Assembly (NCBI RefSeq): GCF_026810365.1
Contig: NZ_CP113948.1
Span: 1,451,001 to 1,515,000, forward strand
Source: Flavobacterium praedii
GTDB lineage: Bacteria > Bacteroidota > Bacteroidia > Flavobacteriales > Flavobacteriaceae
Direction of reading: 5' to 3'
DNA: 64,000 bases
The first letter of the stretch is position 1. Each line of letters begins with the position of its first letter. Made by a program: the position numbers and the translations under genes. The notes under the pieces were generated by a model. That model ran no database searches. It saw only the letters and a list, made by a program, of their open reading frames with translations, and had not been told where the DNA came from. Of the stretch, positions 35,848 through 45,778 are shown in pieces.

Positions 35848-37404
35848 TTATATTTTTAGTAGTTTTTCTAACTTACTCCAATGTCTTTTAGTTTGACTTT
35901 TTATCTTGTTTGGAAACTTAATTTTCTGTGCTTTTTTTGCATAAGAAATAAAATTACCCCAATCAAAATGCTGTGTTATCTCAAAATAAGACTTTGATGC
36001 ATTCCAAAGATATTTGTTTCTTCTATTAGCTCCTTTATATGAAAATCTTTTTAATAATCTTGCTTTGAATAATTCACCTGAATATTTTTTTAGAGGTTTG
36101 TTTGAGAAATATTTACCTCTTTTGATGGTTCGCTTCATCTTACGATAGAATCCTGAGATACTTGCTGACTTTATCTTAGTGACAGTTCCATCAAATTCTA
36201 ACCCTAAATAAATAAAATTCTTATTATAATTTATTCCATTTGCAAATTCCTGACCGCATCTTAAATTTATTGCTTGTCGTTCAAAATGAAATATTTGAGT
36301 TTTCTTGTCTTGGATTGTTAGACAACTTGTTTGTATTTTATCAGCAAACTCTTTAATCACATCATCTTTTTTATCTAATGGGCAAATTGCTACCATATCA
36401 TCAGAATATCTACGGTAAATACCACCAATACTTTCAAGATATTTGTTTATTTCATTATCAAAATCAAGCATATAAATATTTGCTAATACAGCACTTATTG
36501 GAGAACCTTGAGGAATTCCAAAATCTTTAGTAATTGTATTACCAGTATCATCTTTAACGAATCTTTGTTTTTTGACAAGACTTTTTCTTTTTGTTAAGTA
36601 CTCATCCTTTGTACAAAAAGCAATTGCATTTCCTTTTTTTAGGTACTTGATTTTCGAAACTCTCTTTCTTGTTATTGTTGGTTTTCCTTGTGCTGTAGTT
36701 TTTACAAAAATTCGATTTTGAAATTCTTGAAAAATATCAACCAAATCAATGTAACTGAATCTAGTGATGTTTCTATATACATTGAAATGGTCGTCGGGTA
36801 AAGGTTGATCGTGTATTCCAAGTATGGTTTTCCATTTATCTCTTAACAATTTGTGATTAAGATTGTCAAAAAAACCTTTTATATCAAAAGCAATCGCTAC
36901 GAAATTGTCTTTTGGGTATTCATTGATTGATTTGAAAACATCTACTGCAAAATCTATATTGCATTTGTGTTTTTTTGAACCTATTTCGACAGGAATTTTT
37001 CTATAAGCTGTTACAACATCTGTTAAGTTTTTATCCGATAAAATTGTTTCATATTCTTTTGTCAATAACTCAGCATAATAACTATAAACTAAAGCGTCTA
37101 AATGACCTGCGTAGTATAATTCTCTTTCTTTTGGTTTTGATGCATTTCTGACTATTTTTTTACCATTTTTATAGTTAAATAGAAGCTCACCAGATTTGTT
37201 GCAATATTCTCTACGGAATTTTCTAACCTTACTTTTTTTATGGATAAGAGGCAGAAAATTATGAGTTGCTACTTTTAATGGATTTGTGATGTATGGTTCT
37301 ATCCAAACATGACGGTCTTTAGCCAACAAAGGATTACCTATATGTGGATATCGTTTTAGTTTAAACCAATCCTTTTCCTTTTTTACTAATTTGTTGACTG
37401 CCAT
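35848..37404 (-). CDS. Defence-type reverse transcriptase (unknown-group, DRT2-like)
   Basis: 518 aa. The RT core has motif A AFDIKGFFD with Asp 174, DFGIPQGSPISAVLANIYM (about 294-312), and the active site RRYSDD at 331-336. The N-terminus DWFKLKRYPHIG and the ELYYAGHLDALVYSYYAELL stretch (95-114) are, as I recall, typical of the UG2/DRT2 group of anti-phage RTs. It is not a group II maturase (no domain X) and lacks the retron NAxxH and VTG motifs. A structured candidate RNA lies just upstream, which could be its template. The 18-base gap to the next gene indicates an operon. Confidence 0.85.
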   Translation of the reverse strand: MAVNKLVKKEKDWFKLKRYPHIGNPLLAKDRHVWIEPYITNPLKVATHNFLPLIHKKSKVRKFRREYCNKSGELLFNYKNGKKIVRNASKPKERELYYAGHLDALVYSYYAELLTKEYETILSDKNLTDVVTAYRKIPVEIGSKKHKCNIDFAVDVFKSINEYPKDNFVAIAFDIKGFFDNLNHKLLRDKWKTILGIHDQPLPDDHFNVYRNITRFSYIDLVDIFQEFQNRIFVKTTAQGKPTITRKRVSKIKYLKKGNAIAFCTKDEYLTKRKSLVKKQRFVKDDTGNTITKDFGIPQGSPISAVLANIYMLDFDNEINKYLESIGGIYRRYSDDMVAICPLDKKDDVIKEFADKIQTSCLTIQDKKTQIFHFERQAINLRCGQEFANGINYNKNFIYLGLEFDGTVTKIKSASISGFYRKMKRTIKRGKYFSNKPLKKYSGELFKARLLKRFSYKGANRRNKYLWNASKSYFEITQHFDWGNFISYAKKAQKIKFPNKIKSQTKRHWSKLEKLLKI

Positions 37405-37418
37405 ATTCTATTATTAAA

Positions 37419-37773
37419 GTGAAAAAAGAGGAGGTCGACGACGAAGCAGTGCTTTTACCCATTTGTAACAACAGGTGAAGAATACATGCGTTATTGATGC
37501 CTAAACATCGCTCCTTCAAGTCGGGTAATTATTATTATATCTTTACAAATTAAATCAATGAAAATGAAATCATCAACTATTTATAAGTCTATAACGGCTA
37601 TATTATCTCTGACTGAACTGTTATGTTCAGCGCTGGAGATAACAGTTCTGCTCAGAGATAATTGTTATCTAATCTCTTGCATAACTGGAATTCAGTCATC
37701 ACAACAGCGTTTAATGTTGCGTTAGATTGCTCTATACCAAAAAACGTATTCTCCGGCTCCTCCTCTTATTCAC
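37419..37773 (-). ncRNA. Candidate structured RNA template of the reverse transcriptase
   Basis: A 355-base gene-less stretch just before the RT start. Its ends are inverted repeats: GTGAATAAGAGGAGG (minus strand, 37773 downward) pairs with CCTCCTCTTTTTTCAC (ending 37419). Inside, a long hairpin TTATCTCTGA...AACTGTTAT / ATAACAGTT...TCAGAGATAA lies at 37602-37661. End-to-end pairing plus internal hairpins next to an RT is the pattern of retron and DRT template RNAs. Exact 5' and 3' ends are not determinable by eye. Confidence 0.6.
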
Positions 37774-37846
37774 TAATTCTTAATTATATTCTATTTTTGT
37801 ACTTATTTGCTATTTAATTTTATTGCATAAATCAAAGCTTATTATT

Positions 37847-40800
37847 TTATCTAAAACTTGAAGGATTATTAAAGCCTTTTTGAATTAGATCTTTTACAAC
37901 CCCATACATCATTGCAGAAAAATCCTCTTTAAACTCTTTATTATCAGAATACAATTTGAATAAATCGAAGTTTGTTGTAATGTGTTTTAACAGTTCTTCG
38001 CCAACAACTTTATCACTTGTTATCCTTGCATTTTGATCGTCTGAAAATTTTATAGAATTAATTAATTCATTGTTTTTAGCAACATCGTTTGCAATACTTT
38101 CTGCCATTTGACGCACTTTATCGGCATCTTCAAATTGGGTACCGTATCTATCATTAAAAGTTTGCAAAATATTTGATAATCTATCGTTTTCTGAATCTGA
38201 TGCTCCACCTCTCATTTCAGTAGGAATTGGTTTTAAATCTTCTCCCTGCTCCAAAACTACATTTGTTGTTGCTTCCAACTGTAAACGATAACTATCCATG
38301 TCAATATTATTTAAAATACCTTTTGAGAAATCGATTTGTGTTTCAGCTACTAACTTGTTTTGTAAATAATTTAAAAAGATATACAATCTTTCAAGGTATG
38401 GATTCTCAAAAGGTACTATTTGTGAAAGGAAAATATATAACCTTACATAAGTTTTTACTTTTGCTCTAAAATCATTTTGATGTTCTTCTTCTAGTTCGTC
38501 TTTGAAAATTTTAGAAGATTGATCTAGAATACTATGCAATTGGTCCACTGGAACATTAGCTACTATTTTGTCTGAGAATTCTTCTACTTGCTCTCTGCTA
38601 TACACCTGAAAGTTATCTAATGCATCTTGTAAATCAAATAATTTATTTGGATCAGTTGCTTCTCCCAAAATGGTGCTTTCGAAATATGGTTTGAAAGCCT
38701 TTTCAATTTCTTCAGCTGTGTTAGCAAAATCTAAAACAAAGGTATCTGTCTTTAAAGGATGGCTTCGATTCAATCTTGATAAAGTTTGAACTGCATTAAC
38801 ACCTCCTAATTTTTTATCTACATACATCGTATGCAATAAAGGCTGGTCAAACCCAGTTTGGTATTTGTTAGCCACAATTAGAAAACGATAATCGCTTTTT
38901 TCAAATTCGCTAGGAATTGATGCACTTGAAAAACCATTTAGTTGTACTTCTGTCTGTCCATCAATCTCACCTGAAAATGCAACAATTGCTTTATAAGGAC
39001 TATTTATTTTATTTAAATAATCATCAAAAGCTTTTTTATATTTAACTGCATTCGCTCTTGAACTTGTTACTAGCATACCTTTAGCTAGTCCGCCCATTTT
39101 TTTTGATCTGACAACATTTTCAAGGAAATGTTGAATCATTAATATTGCTTTTTTCTTAACCGCATGTTCATGGCTTTCCACATACGCTTTTAATTTTTTT
39201 TGCGCTCTCTTTTTATCGTATTCCGGATCGTCCTCTATTCTTTTTAATAGCGCATAGAAACTCTGATAGGTTGTATAGTTTTGTAATACATCTTTGATGA
39301 AGCCTTCATCAATAGCTTGTTTCATTGAATATAAATGAAAGGCGCAGAATTTTGTTTTATCGCCTTCCTGGTATGGTTCCCCAAAAAGTTCTAATGTTTT
39401 GTTTTTTGGAGTAGCTGTAAACGCAAAGTAACTTGCATTGGGTAATTGCTTACTTGATTTTGTAATTGATGCAATCAAGTCCTCTCCAGTTATCGTATCA
39501 TTGTCTTCGGTAACTATTTCATCTTCATCATCTTCATTTTCATCAATATTGAATTTAAGCGATAATGTTTTGTTCAAATTTCTAACCATGCCACCACTAA
39601 CACTGCTATGTGCTTCGTCAATAATTATAGCAAAGTTTATTCCTGGCAACTCTCCAATTTCATCTACAATAAATGGAAATTTCTGAATGGTCGTAATAAT
39701 AATTTTTTTTCCTTCCTCTAGTGCTTGTTTGAGTTGTTTACTTCCTTCGGTAATGGCTTCAACTACGCCATTTACCTGTTGAAATTGCTTAATGTTATTT
39801 CTAATTTGGGCATCTAATACTTTACGGTCTGTAACTACAATAACGGTGTCAAAAATATTTGAATCTCCTGATTTATTATGTAATCCGACTAGCTGATGAG
39901 CTAACCAAGAAATAGAATTTGATTTACCTGAACCAGCCGAGTGCTGTATTAAATATTTCTTTCCTGCGCCATTTTCTTGTGCATTATTTAGTAAAAGCTG
40001 AACTGCTACTAACTGATGGTAACGCGGGAAAAGTAATTTTTTTTCTTTACGTGTTTTTGTTTTTCCTTTTTCATCCAAATATTCTTTTTCTTCGGTAATT
40101 AACTGGCAGAAATTTTGAAGAATATCTGTTACACTATTTTTAGTTAGTATTTCTTTCCACAAATAATCGGTTTTAATTCCGTTAGGATTATTTGGATTTC
40201 CAGCACCATTATTGTTTCCTTTATTGAATGGCAGAAAATAGGACTTTTGTCCTTTCAAATGGGTACACATCCAAACTTCTTCTGTATCAACTGCAAAGTT
40301 TACCATTAACCTGCCTAAACGAAATAATTCTTCGTTTGGGTCACGATCTTCTTTATACTGCTTTATTGCATGTTCAACATTTTGTTTGGTCAGCTCGTTT
40401 TTTAACTCAAAGGAAACAACCGGAATACCATTAATAAACACCATTAAATCCAATGATTTTTTATTGGATGGTGAGAAATACACTTGACGCATTACTGAAA
40501 ACACATTGGCTTGATACAACGTATTAGCAGTTGTATTGTATGCTGAAACTGGTTTGTCGTAAAACAATTGCAATTTGGTATCTGTAAAGCCATCCGTAAT
40601 TCCTTTGCGGAGTACCTCAATAATTCCCTTTGCCTGTACTTGGTCGTTAAAGCGTTTTATGATTTTTTGTTTGTATAGCTCCTTATGGTATTGCTTTAAT
40701 TTTGCCATCGCTTTGGGTTGCGAGGTTTCTAAAAACTGAAACAATAGTTCGCTGTCTATACAATTGACATTGTCATACGATATATTTTCACGTTGAACAT

Positions 40801-40876
40801 ACTCATTTTCATCAACCAAATATTGAGCAATATGTGCTTCAAGTCCTTTTTCGGTAGTGTCGGTTTGTTTACTCAT
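37847..40876 (-). CDS. hsdR: Type I restriction enzyme, HsdR subunit
   Basis: 1009 aa. The N-terminal nuclease has Asp 143 and ELK at 157-159 (PD-(D/E)xK). The translocase has Walker A AGSGKS at 314-319 and DEAH at 420-423, with SF2 motifs NKYQTGFDQP and LSRLNRSHP later. It cleaves unmodified DNA after ATP-driven translocation, together with HsdM and HsdS. Last gene of a five-gene operon; it overlaps the DUF262 gene by 8 bases. Confidence 0.93.
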   Translation of the reverse strand: MSKQTDTTEKGLEAHIAQYLVDENEYVQRENISYDNVNCIDSELLFQFLETSQPKAMAKLKQYHKELYKQKIIKRFNDQVQAKGIIEVLRKGITDGFTDTKLQLFYDKPVSAYNTTANTLYQANVFSVMRQVYFSPSNKKSLDLMVFINGIPVVSFELKNELTKQNVEHAIKQYKEDRDPNEELFRLGRLMVNFAVDTEEVWMCTHLKGQKSYFLPFNKGNNNGAGNPNNPNGIKTDYLWKEILTKNSVTDILQNFCQLITEEKEYLDEKGKTKTRKEKKLLFPRYHQLVAVQLLLNNAQENGAGKKYLIQHSAGSGKSNSISWLAHQLVGLHNKSGDSNIFDTVIVVTDRKVLDAQIRNNIKQFQQVNGVVEAITEGSKQLKQALEEGKKIIITTIQKFPFIVDEIGELPGINFAIIIDEAHSSVSGGMVRNLNKTLSLKFNIDENEDDEDEIVTEDNDTITGEDLIASITKSSKQLPNASYFAFTATPKNKTLELFGEPYQEGDKTKFCAFHLYSMKQAIDEGFIKDVLQNYTTYQSFYALLKRIEDDPEYDKKRAQKKLKAYVESHEHAVKKKAILMIQHFLENVVRSKKMGGLAKGMLVTSSRANAVKYKKAFDDYLNKINSPYKAIVAFSGEIDGQTEVQLNGFSSASIPSEFEKSDYRFLIVANKYQTGFDQPLLHTMYVDKKLGGVNAVQTLSRLNRSHPLKTDTFVLDFANTAEEIEKAFKPYFESTILGEATDPNKLFDLQDALDNFQVYSREQVEEFSDKIVANVPVDQLHSILDQSSKIFKDELEEEHQNDFRAKVKTYVRLYIFLSQIVPFENPYLERLYIFLNYLQNKLVAETQIDFSKGILNNIDMDSYRLQLEATTNVVLEQGEDLKPIPTEMRGGASDSENDRLSNILQTFNDRYGTQFEDADKVRQMAESIANDVAKNNELINSIKFSDDQNARITSDKVVGEELLKHITTNFDLFKLYSDNKEFKEDFSAMMYGVVKDLIQKGFNNPSSFR

Positions 40877-43109
40877 CTTTCAAAATGTTATTGTATAGTT
40901 CTGATGCCGTTGTCGTTTCTATTATTTTATTTTTAATTTCTTCAGGTGCTAATTCCCACAGTTTAGTATTTCTACTGATGAAGTTACTTTGCAAATTAAA
41001 AATATCTTTAGAGTTTAGAAATAAGCCATCTTGATTATCCCAATGCCTAATAGCTATATGACCTCCGTTTTGCCAAATATTAATGTCCAGAATTAAAGCA
41101 TATATTATTAGTTGCTCATTTAATGAGCTTATCTGTTTTACTAAAGTAATGTTGTTATTACAAAATTCTTTTTCCTTATTTTTTAAAATCTCTTTGATTT
41201 TTAAAGCACTATTTTTGAAATAATTAAAAAATAATTCAAAGGCATTACCATCTATATTTCTAACTATTCTTCCCCAGTTCTTATAATCGTAGTTCTCTAA
41301 ATAATAAGGACTTACTCTGTGTTTAAATTCTCCAAAATGTAATAAAGCTGACTGTAATGATTTGAAATCTTTGTATCCTTTTTTCTCATTAGTGTTAATT
41401 GGAAACAATTCGTGAAATTTTGTATTTATCAACATCAAATCATTTATCTCTAGAGGTTGATTAAAGTCAACTAAATGTGTAATATTTTGATTCTTGAGGT
41501 TTTTCCCTTCCAAGTTGATAGGATGGTCTTCAATTTCCCAAATTATTTCTTCAATTTGTCTTATTTCATCTGCTGATTGATTTCTTAAAAAAGTATGTTT
41601 TTGTATTTCTTCTTTTAAAAATGTCTTGACATTTTTTGATTCCTCCTCGTCATCTAATGGCTGAATAGAAATCAATTCTTGTAATTCTAATTTGTTGTTG
41701 TCCCAAACTCCATTTCGAACTATGTATTCTATTAATCCTTTTACACTTTTTACTGCTCTGATGTTATTGTTTAATCTAACATAAAACAATCTTATTACTC
41801 TAAAGGCTTCTTCAATATCTTTATTGTTTTCTTTCTTATTTAAATAGTAAAATATTGGCCAAATAAAAGCCATTCTGTTTAGTTCTATCGCTTTTTTATC
41901 ATCTCCATAGTCTATAAACCAATCTGTTGTTTTATAATTAAATAAATCCCAAAATTCGGTAATTCCTTTATCTATCCAAGCTGAATAGGTGTAGTTATTT
42001 GAAAAGCTTAGTTTATTTTTAATAATCCATTCGAAATTATTAATATGTTTTTCTAGTATTGGCAACTTAATCAATTCGTAAATACTGGAGAATTCCGCTT
42101 TTGGATTTTCAATTTTTACAAGATATTGCTCTAAGCCTGCAATACATTTTAAAAATTCATTAAACCCATTATCAGCATTATCATTGGTTCCTTTATTGAC
42201 CCAAAAAAAGTCTTGCCAATCTTCCCATTTTTTACCCCAATATTTTTTTATTCCGTCAACACTCTTTTCGCCTTCATAATCTTCTCTATTAAAAACTAAT
42301 TCAACATCTACTTCTTTTAATGCTCCTAATAAATCGGCTTTTATGTTTTCGTTATTCTGAATTTGCTCACCACGAGCATTCATATAAATGTATAATTCTT
42401 CTCCTTGTTCGCTGATATTAGTATCGAAATACCAACAATCCACATAGTCCAGTATGTAGTTTAAAAAGTTTTTTGAGTTTAGGCTTTTGGTTTGAACGAA
42501 GTTATTTATTACAACATAATTATTGATTATGGATTGTATAGTTTTATCATTAGCGTACTCACTGTAATACCAATATTGAGTAGTTAATTTTTTGTTGAAA
42601 TCGGCATTAAAATCAATTGTTTCCTCAAAATCATTATCTAAACAAAAACGAATGAAATTTTTAAAGAAATCGTGTGAACTTTCTCTAACCTTAAAGTCAA
42701 TTTTTAGCTGACTATCCTTAAAATATTTTTTTTCGAAATCTGCCTTATCATCTGTTGCAATAAATAAATTCAACAATAAAAGATAGACAGTTGTTACTCT
42801 TTGTTGTCCATCAATTAAAAAATATTTCCCTTTGTACTCAGCATCATTATAGGCATAAATAAACCCAATATTAGAGGCGTATTGTTGTTTTTTATAGTAA
42901 TTAATGAATAGGTTTTTGATTTCTTCGTTATCCGCAGTAACATTAATTATTTCAGTATCAAACTTTACATAATCACTCAATAATGAATTCATCAATCCTT
43001 CAACCTGTTCTTTTTTCCAAACATAATCTCGCTGAATTTCGGGAATAACAATTTGTTCTACCTCACGATTGACAAATAACTCTTTTATAGTATATTTTCC
43101 TGGTTTCAT
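40869..43109 (-). CDS. DUF262 protein (GmrS-like half)
   Basis: 746 aa. N-terminal DUF262 domain with IPEIQRDYVW (22-31) and the catalytic-type FLIDGQQRVTTVY (97-109). The C-terminal 450 residues are helical and I see no HNH motif, so the nuclease may be lacking or supplied by the neighbour. DUF262 proteins of the GmrSD/BrxU type use NTP and cut modified DNA. Located 2 bases after the DUF262-HNH gene and overlapping hsdR. Confidence 0.82.
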   Translation of the reverse strand: MKPGKYTIKELFVNREVEQIVIPEIQRDYVWKKEQVEGLMNSLLSDYVKFDTEIINVTADNEEIKNLFINYYKKQQYASNIGFIYAYNDAEYKGKYFLIDGQQRVTTVYLLLLNLFIATDDKADFEKKYFKDSQLKIDFKVRESSHDFFKNFIRFCLDNDFEETIDFNADFNKKLTTQYWYYSEYANDKTIQSIINNYVVINNFVQTKSLNSKNFLNYILDYVDCWYFDTNISEQGEELYIYMNARGEQIQNNENIKADLLGALKEVDVELVFNREDYEGEKSVDGIKKYWGKKWEDWQDFFWVNKGTNDNADNGFNEFLKCIAGLEQYLVKIENPKAEFSSIYELIKLPILEKHINNFEWIIKNKLSFSNNYTYSAWIDKGITEFWDLFNYKTTDWFIDYGDDKKAIELNRMAFIWPIFYYLNKKENNKDIEEAFRVIRLFYVRLNNNIRAVKSVKGLIEYIVRNGVWDNNKLELQELISIQPLDDEEESKNVKTFLKEEIQKHTFLRNQSADEIRQIEEIIWEIEDHPINLEGKNLKNQNITHLVDFNQPLEINDLMLINTKFHELFPINTNEKKGYKDFKSLQSALLHFGEFKHRVSPYYLENYDYKNWGRIVRNIDGNAFELFFNYFKNSALKIKEILKNKEKEFCNNNITLVKQISSLNEQLIIYALILDINIWQNGGHIAIRHWDNQDGLFLNSKDIFNLQSNFISRNTKLWELAPEEIKNKIIETTTASELYNNILKDE

Positions 43110-43111
43110 TA

Positions 43112-44980
43112 TTAGTTATTTGTTCTGAGTTTGGTAATTACATTTTCTATGTACTTAAAATGTTTTATTGCATCGTCATTGGTCCATTTAATTATGCTAT
43201 CTGAATTGACATTAATTTTATTAAATATTTCAAATGTATGTTTAGGAACAAAGCTGCCACTTTGAATCATTTCATTGACATTATCTCTTTTTAATTTAAA
43301 CATAGCACATCCATTAGAACTGTTGTCTGGAAGTGCCAATAAACTCATATTTCCTAAATTATTTACCCAGGTTTTTTGCAAAGCTTTGTAATACACTTCC
43401 TTTTCATCATCGGTTCTTTCAGGTAAAAGCAATACTCGTTTTACTTCCTCAATATTTTCATAGTCTTCCCCAATCATTTTTAGTATATCTGATTTTTCTT
43501 CTTCAGATAGTATTTGAACTTTACCACGCCACATTCCTTCCGGACTTTGAGGGAAAATATGCTCAAGTGACCATTTGTTATTTTTTCTAAAATTGTAATA
43601 ATCAAACCGTATTTCAGTTTTTTCTTTGACAGTTTCAAAAACGCTCAATGCTAATAAAACCCTATGAATGTCAATATTGTATTCACTGCCATATTTAAGT
43701 AGGTTTAAATCTGATAGTAGAAGTTTATTTCTTTCATTTATTAAGTTAGCCAATAGTTCTTCTTTAGATAAATAGAGGTTTTTGCTAACAAAACTGATTT
43801 TATTTAATCGGCTTCCTTCCTCAAAAAAGAGATACCCCATTAAGTTAAAAACAGAATCCTTTTGGTACCAATCTTTTAGTATTGAATAAATTTCTTTTAA
43901 TTTCAGTAATAGTTGAAAACTGGCATCATTATTTTTGGTTTCTTTATGAAAATAATTGAACAAAAGATATTGATTGTCTTTTATGTCAGTGTCCTTATGA
44001 AATGTCATAGAAAGTAATAGTAATAACAATGCTTTTTGATGCGTTATTGGATCTTTTGTGTTTTGAAATTCTTTGCTAATGGTTTTGTTAAAGCTTTTTT
44101 CGTCAATGGATTTATTGTCATTTGAAAAGAAAAAGTGCTTTACTTTTTTATCATTAACCCAGGTTGTTATTTCATCCCATTGTCTTCCTAGAGCGGTTCT
44201 TATTTCAAGTATTTCTCTATAATGTTTTTGCTTTACTTGTTCTGAGGTTGTGCGTGCCGCTTTGGTAAGCAATAAGCCTTTGATCAGTTCTGCTTCTGTA
44301 AGTCCTACTTTGTTGCTGTTTAGGTTTCTAAAAACGCGTTCACTGTCAATGTGTGGTTCTATTTCGTTGACAATGATTTTTACATAGTTGAGAATAAATT
44401 TATTGAATTCATCTAATTCTGTTTGAATTTGTTCTGGTTCTAAAAAAGTATGAATATATTGTGCGGCACTGTGTAGGTAAAAAATATCTTGCTTATTAAT
44501 GTTATTTCCATTGATGCTAATACCGGTTTCATTATGCCAATTGGCAGCCAAGAATATTTCTAGTTTGCCGTTGTCGTAGATATAATTCTTGAAGAAATCT
44601 TCTCGGATGGCATAATCTAATTTTCCTTTGGCAATATTTTTTTGGCTTTTTAAAATTAAAGCAATAACTGAAAGTAAAATAGAAAAAGAGGTAAGTCGTT
44701 GTTGTCCATCTATTACTTCTAAATGTTTTTCTTTATTTATCTTTTTTACCGTAATGTATTGCATATAATACTCTTTACGGCTGCTGTTTTTTGCACTAAC
44801 GAAGGCTTCCCATAAATCGGTCATAAGGATTTGGATGGCATCGGTAGGTTTTTTAGATGCCCATTTGTAACCTCGCTGGTATGCAGGAATATGGTACTTT
44901 CCAGCATCATATTGCCCCAAACACCCTTCGCTGGGATCGGTACTGAAAATATTTTTTATACTAAAAACTAATTCTTTCAT
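43112..44980 (-). CDS. GmrSD-type restriction protein (DUF262 + HNH/DUF1524)
   Basis: 622 aa. DUF262 domain with IPAYQRGYKW (31-40) and VIDGQQRLTSF (89-99). The C-terminal DUF1524 HNH nuclease has SLEHIFPQSP at about 471-480 and the later NLGNMSLL and N-rich residues. This fused layout equals GmrSD, a type IV restriction enzyme against glucosylated or other modified phage DNA. It sits between hsdS and the second DUF262 gene, spaced by 6 and 2 bases. Confidence 0.85.
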   Translation of the reverse strand: MKELVFSIKNIFSTDPSEGCLGQYDAGKYHIPAYQRGYKWASKKPTDAIQILMTDLWEAFVSAKNSSRKEYYMQYITVKKINKEKHLEVIDGQQRLTSFSILLSVIALILKSQKNIAKGKLDYAIREDFFKNYIYDNGKLEIFLAANWHNETGISINGNNINKQDIFYLHSAAQYIHTFLEPEQIQTELDEFNKFILNYVKIIVNEIEPHIDSERVFRNLNSNKVGLTEAELIKGLLLTKAARTTSEQVKQKHYREILEIRTALGRQWDEITTWVNDKKVKHFFFSNDNKSIDEKSFNKTISKEFQNTKDPITHQKALLLLLLSMTFHKDTDIKDNQYLLFNYFHKETKNNDASFQLLLKLKEIYSILKDWYQKDSVFNLMGYLFFEEGSRLNKISFVSKNLYLSKEELLANLINERNKLLLSDLNLLKYGSEYNIDIHRVLLALSVFETVKEKTEIRFDYYNFRKNNKWSLEHIFPQSPEGMWRGKVQILSEEEKSDILKMIGEDYENIEEVKRVLLLPERTDDEKEVYYKALQKTWVNNLGNMSLLALPDNSSNGCAMFKLKRDNVNEMIQSGSFVPKHTFEIFNKINVNSDSIIKWTNDDAIKHFKYIENVITKLRTNN

Positions 44981-44986
44981 CTTAAT

Positions 44987-45778
44987 TTACTCTATTTCCA
45001 TTCCCTCACTATCTTCTTCTACCTTATCTAGTTCTTCTTCTTCTTCATTTAAATAATTAAATTTTTCCAATTCATTAGCTTCGAAATTTAACTCAGGTAT
45101 TTCATAATCTCTAACATCTATTTTACCTGTAACAAGATTAAAAATTAAGGTATTAATATATTCTTTAAGTAATCCAGTTTTTGGATTCGTTTTACCAAAA
45201 ATGACATTAGTATACTTTATTAAATTTTGAATTTGTTTTTGTTTAAATTCAATGAACTCAACTATTTTATTTTGTTCTTCTAAAGAAGGTACAACACAAT
45301 GTATATTGTAAAACTTATCAGAATACAAACGCAACCTACTTTCAATAATACCAGTTGATTTTCTTTTAAATTCTGCTTTATAAGTTTCTGTTTTAAAAAG
45401 ATACTCGAAAAATTTGGGATTATAATCTTTTCTAAATTCATAAATGCAATAAGCAGGACTAATAATTCCCTCATAATTAGAAATTGCCATTGAACCATTC
45501 CATGCCAACATAATATTATTAACTAATTGATTAATCTTAACAATTTTATATCCTATTAAAGAAGATGCATTTGTTAAATTATCATTTTCATTTTTCTTCT
45601 TATCTCTTTTAAGCTCAACACCAGTATATTGTGAAAGTGATAACAAATCTTCTAATCCAGATTCTGATTTATTAGAAATTTCATATAGAACATGTTTTAC
45701 TTTCTTTATTTCCCATCCTATAGGCATTTCCGCTATTAAAGAAATGTTTGTTAATTTTAATTTTTCTCTTTTTCTCAT
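44987..45778 (-). CDS. hsdS: Type I specificity subunit, single-TRD (half-size) HsdS
   Basis: 263 aa, about 60 percent of the normal HsdS length. One target-recognition domain beginning PIGWEIKKVKH, then the central conserved helix PSLEEQNKIVEFIEFKQKQI (about 165-185). The second TRD is missing; the C-terminal 40 residues are Glu-rich instead. Half-size HsdS proteins can work as homodimers recognising palindromic targets. Its start overlaps the hsdM stop by 4 bases. Confidence 0.85.
   Translation of the reverse strand: MRKREKLKLTNISLIAEMPIGWEIKKVKHVLYEISNKSESGLEDLLSLSQYTGVELKRDKKKNENDNLTNASSLIGYKIVKINQLVNNIMLAWNGSMAISNYEGIISPAYCIYEFRKDYNPKFFEYLFKTETYKAEFKRKSTGIIESRLRLYSDKFYNIHCVVPSLEEQNKIVEFIEFKQKQIQNLIKYTNVIFGKTNPKTGLLKEYINTLIFNLVTGKIDVRDYEIPELNFEANELEKFNYLNEEEEELDKVEEDSEGMEIE

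Noticed and set aside
35848..37404. Retron or group II maturase
   Set aside because: No NAxxH or VTG retron motifs and no maturase domain X or domain V RNA nearby.
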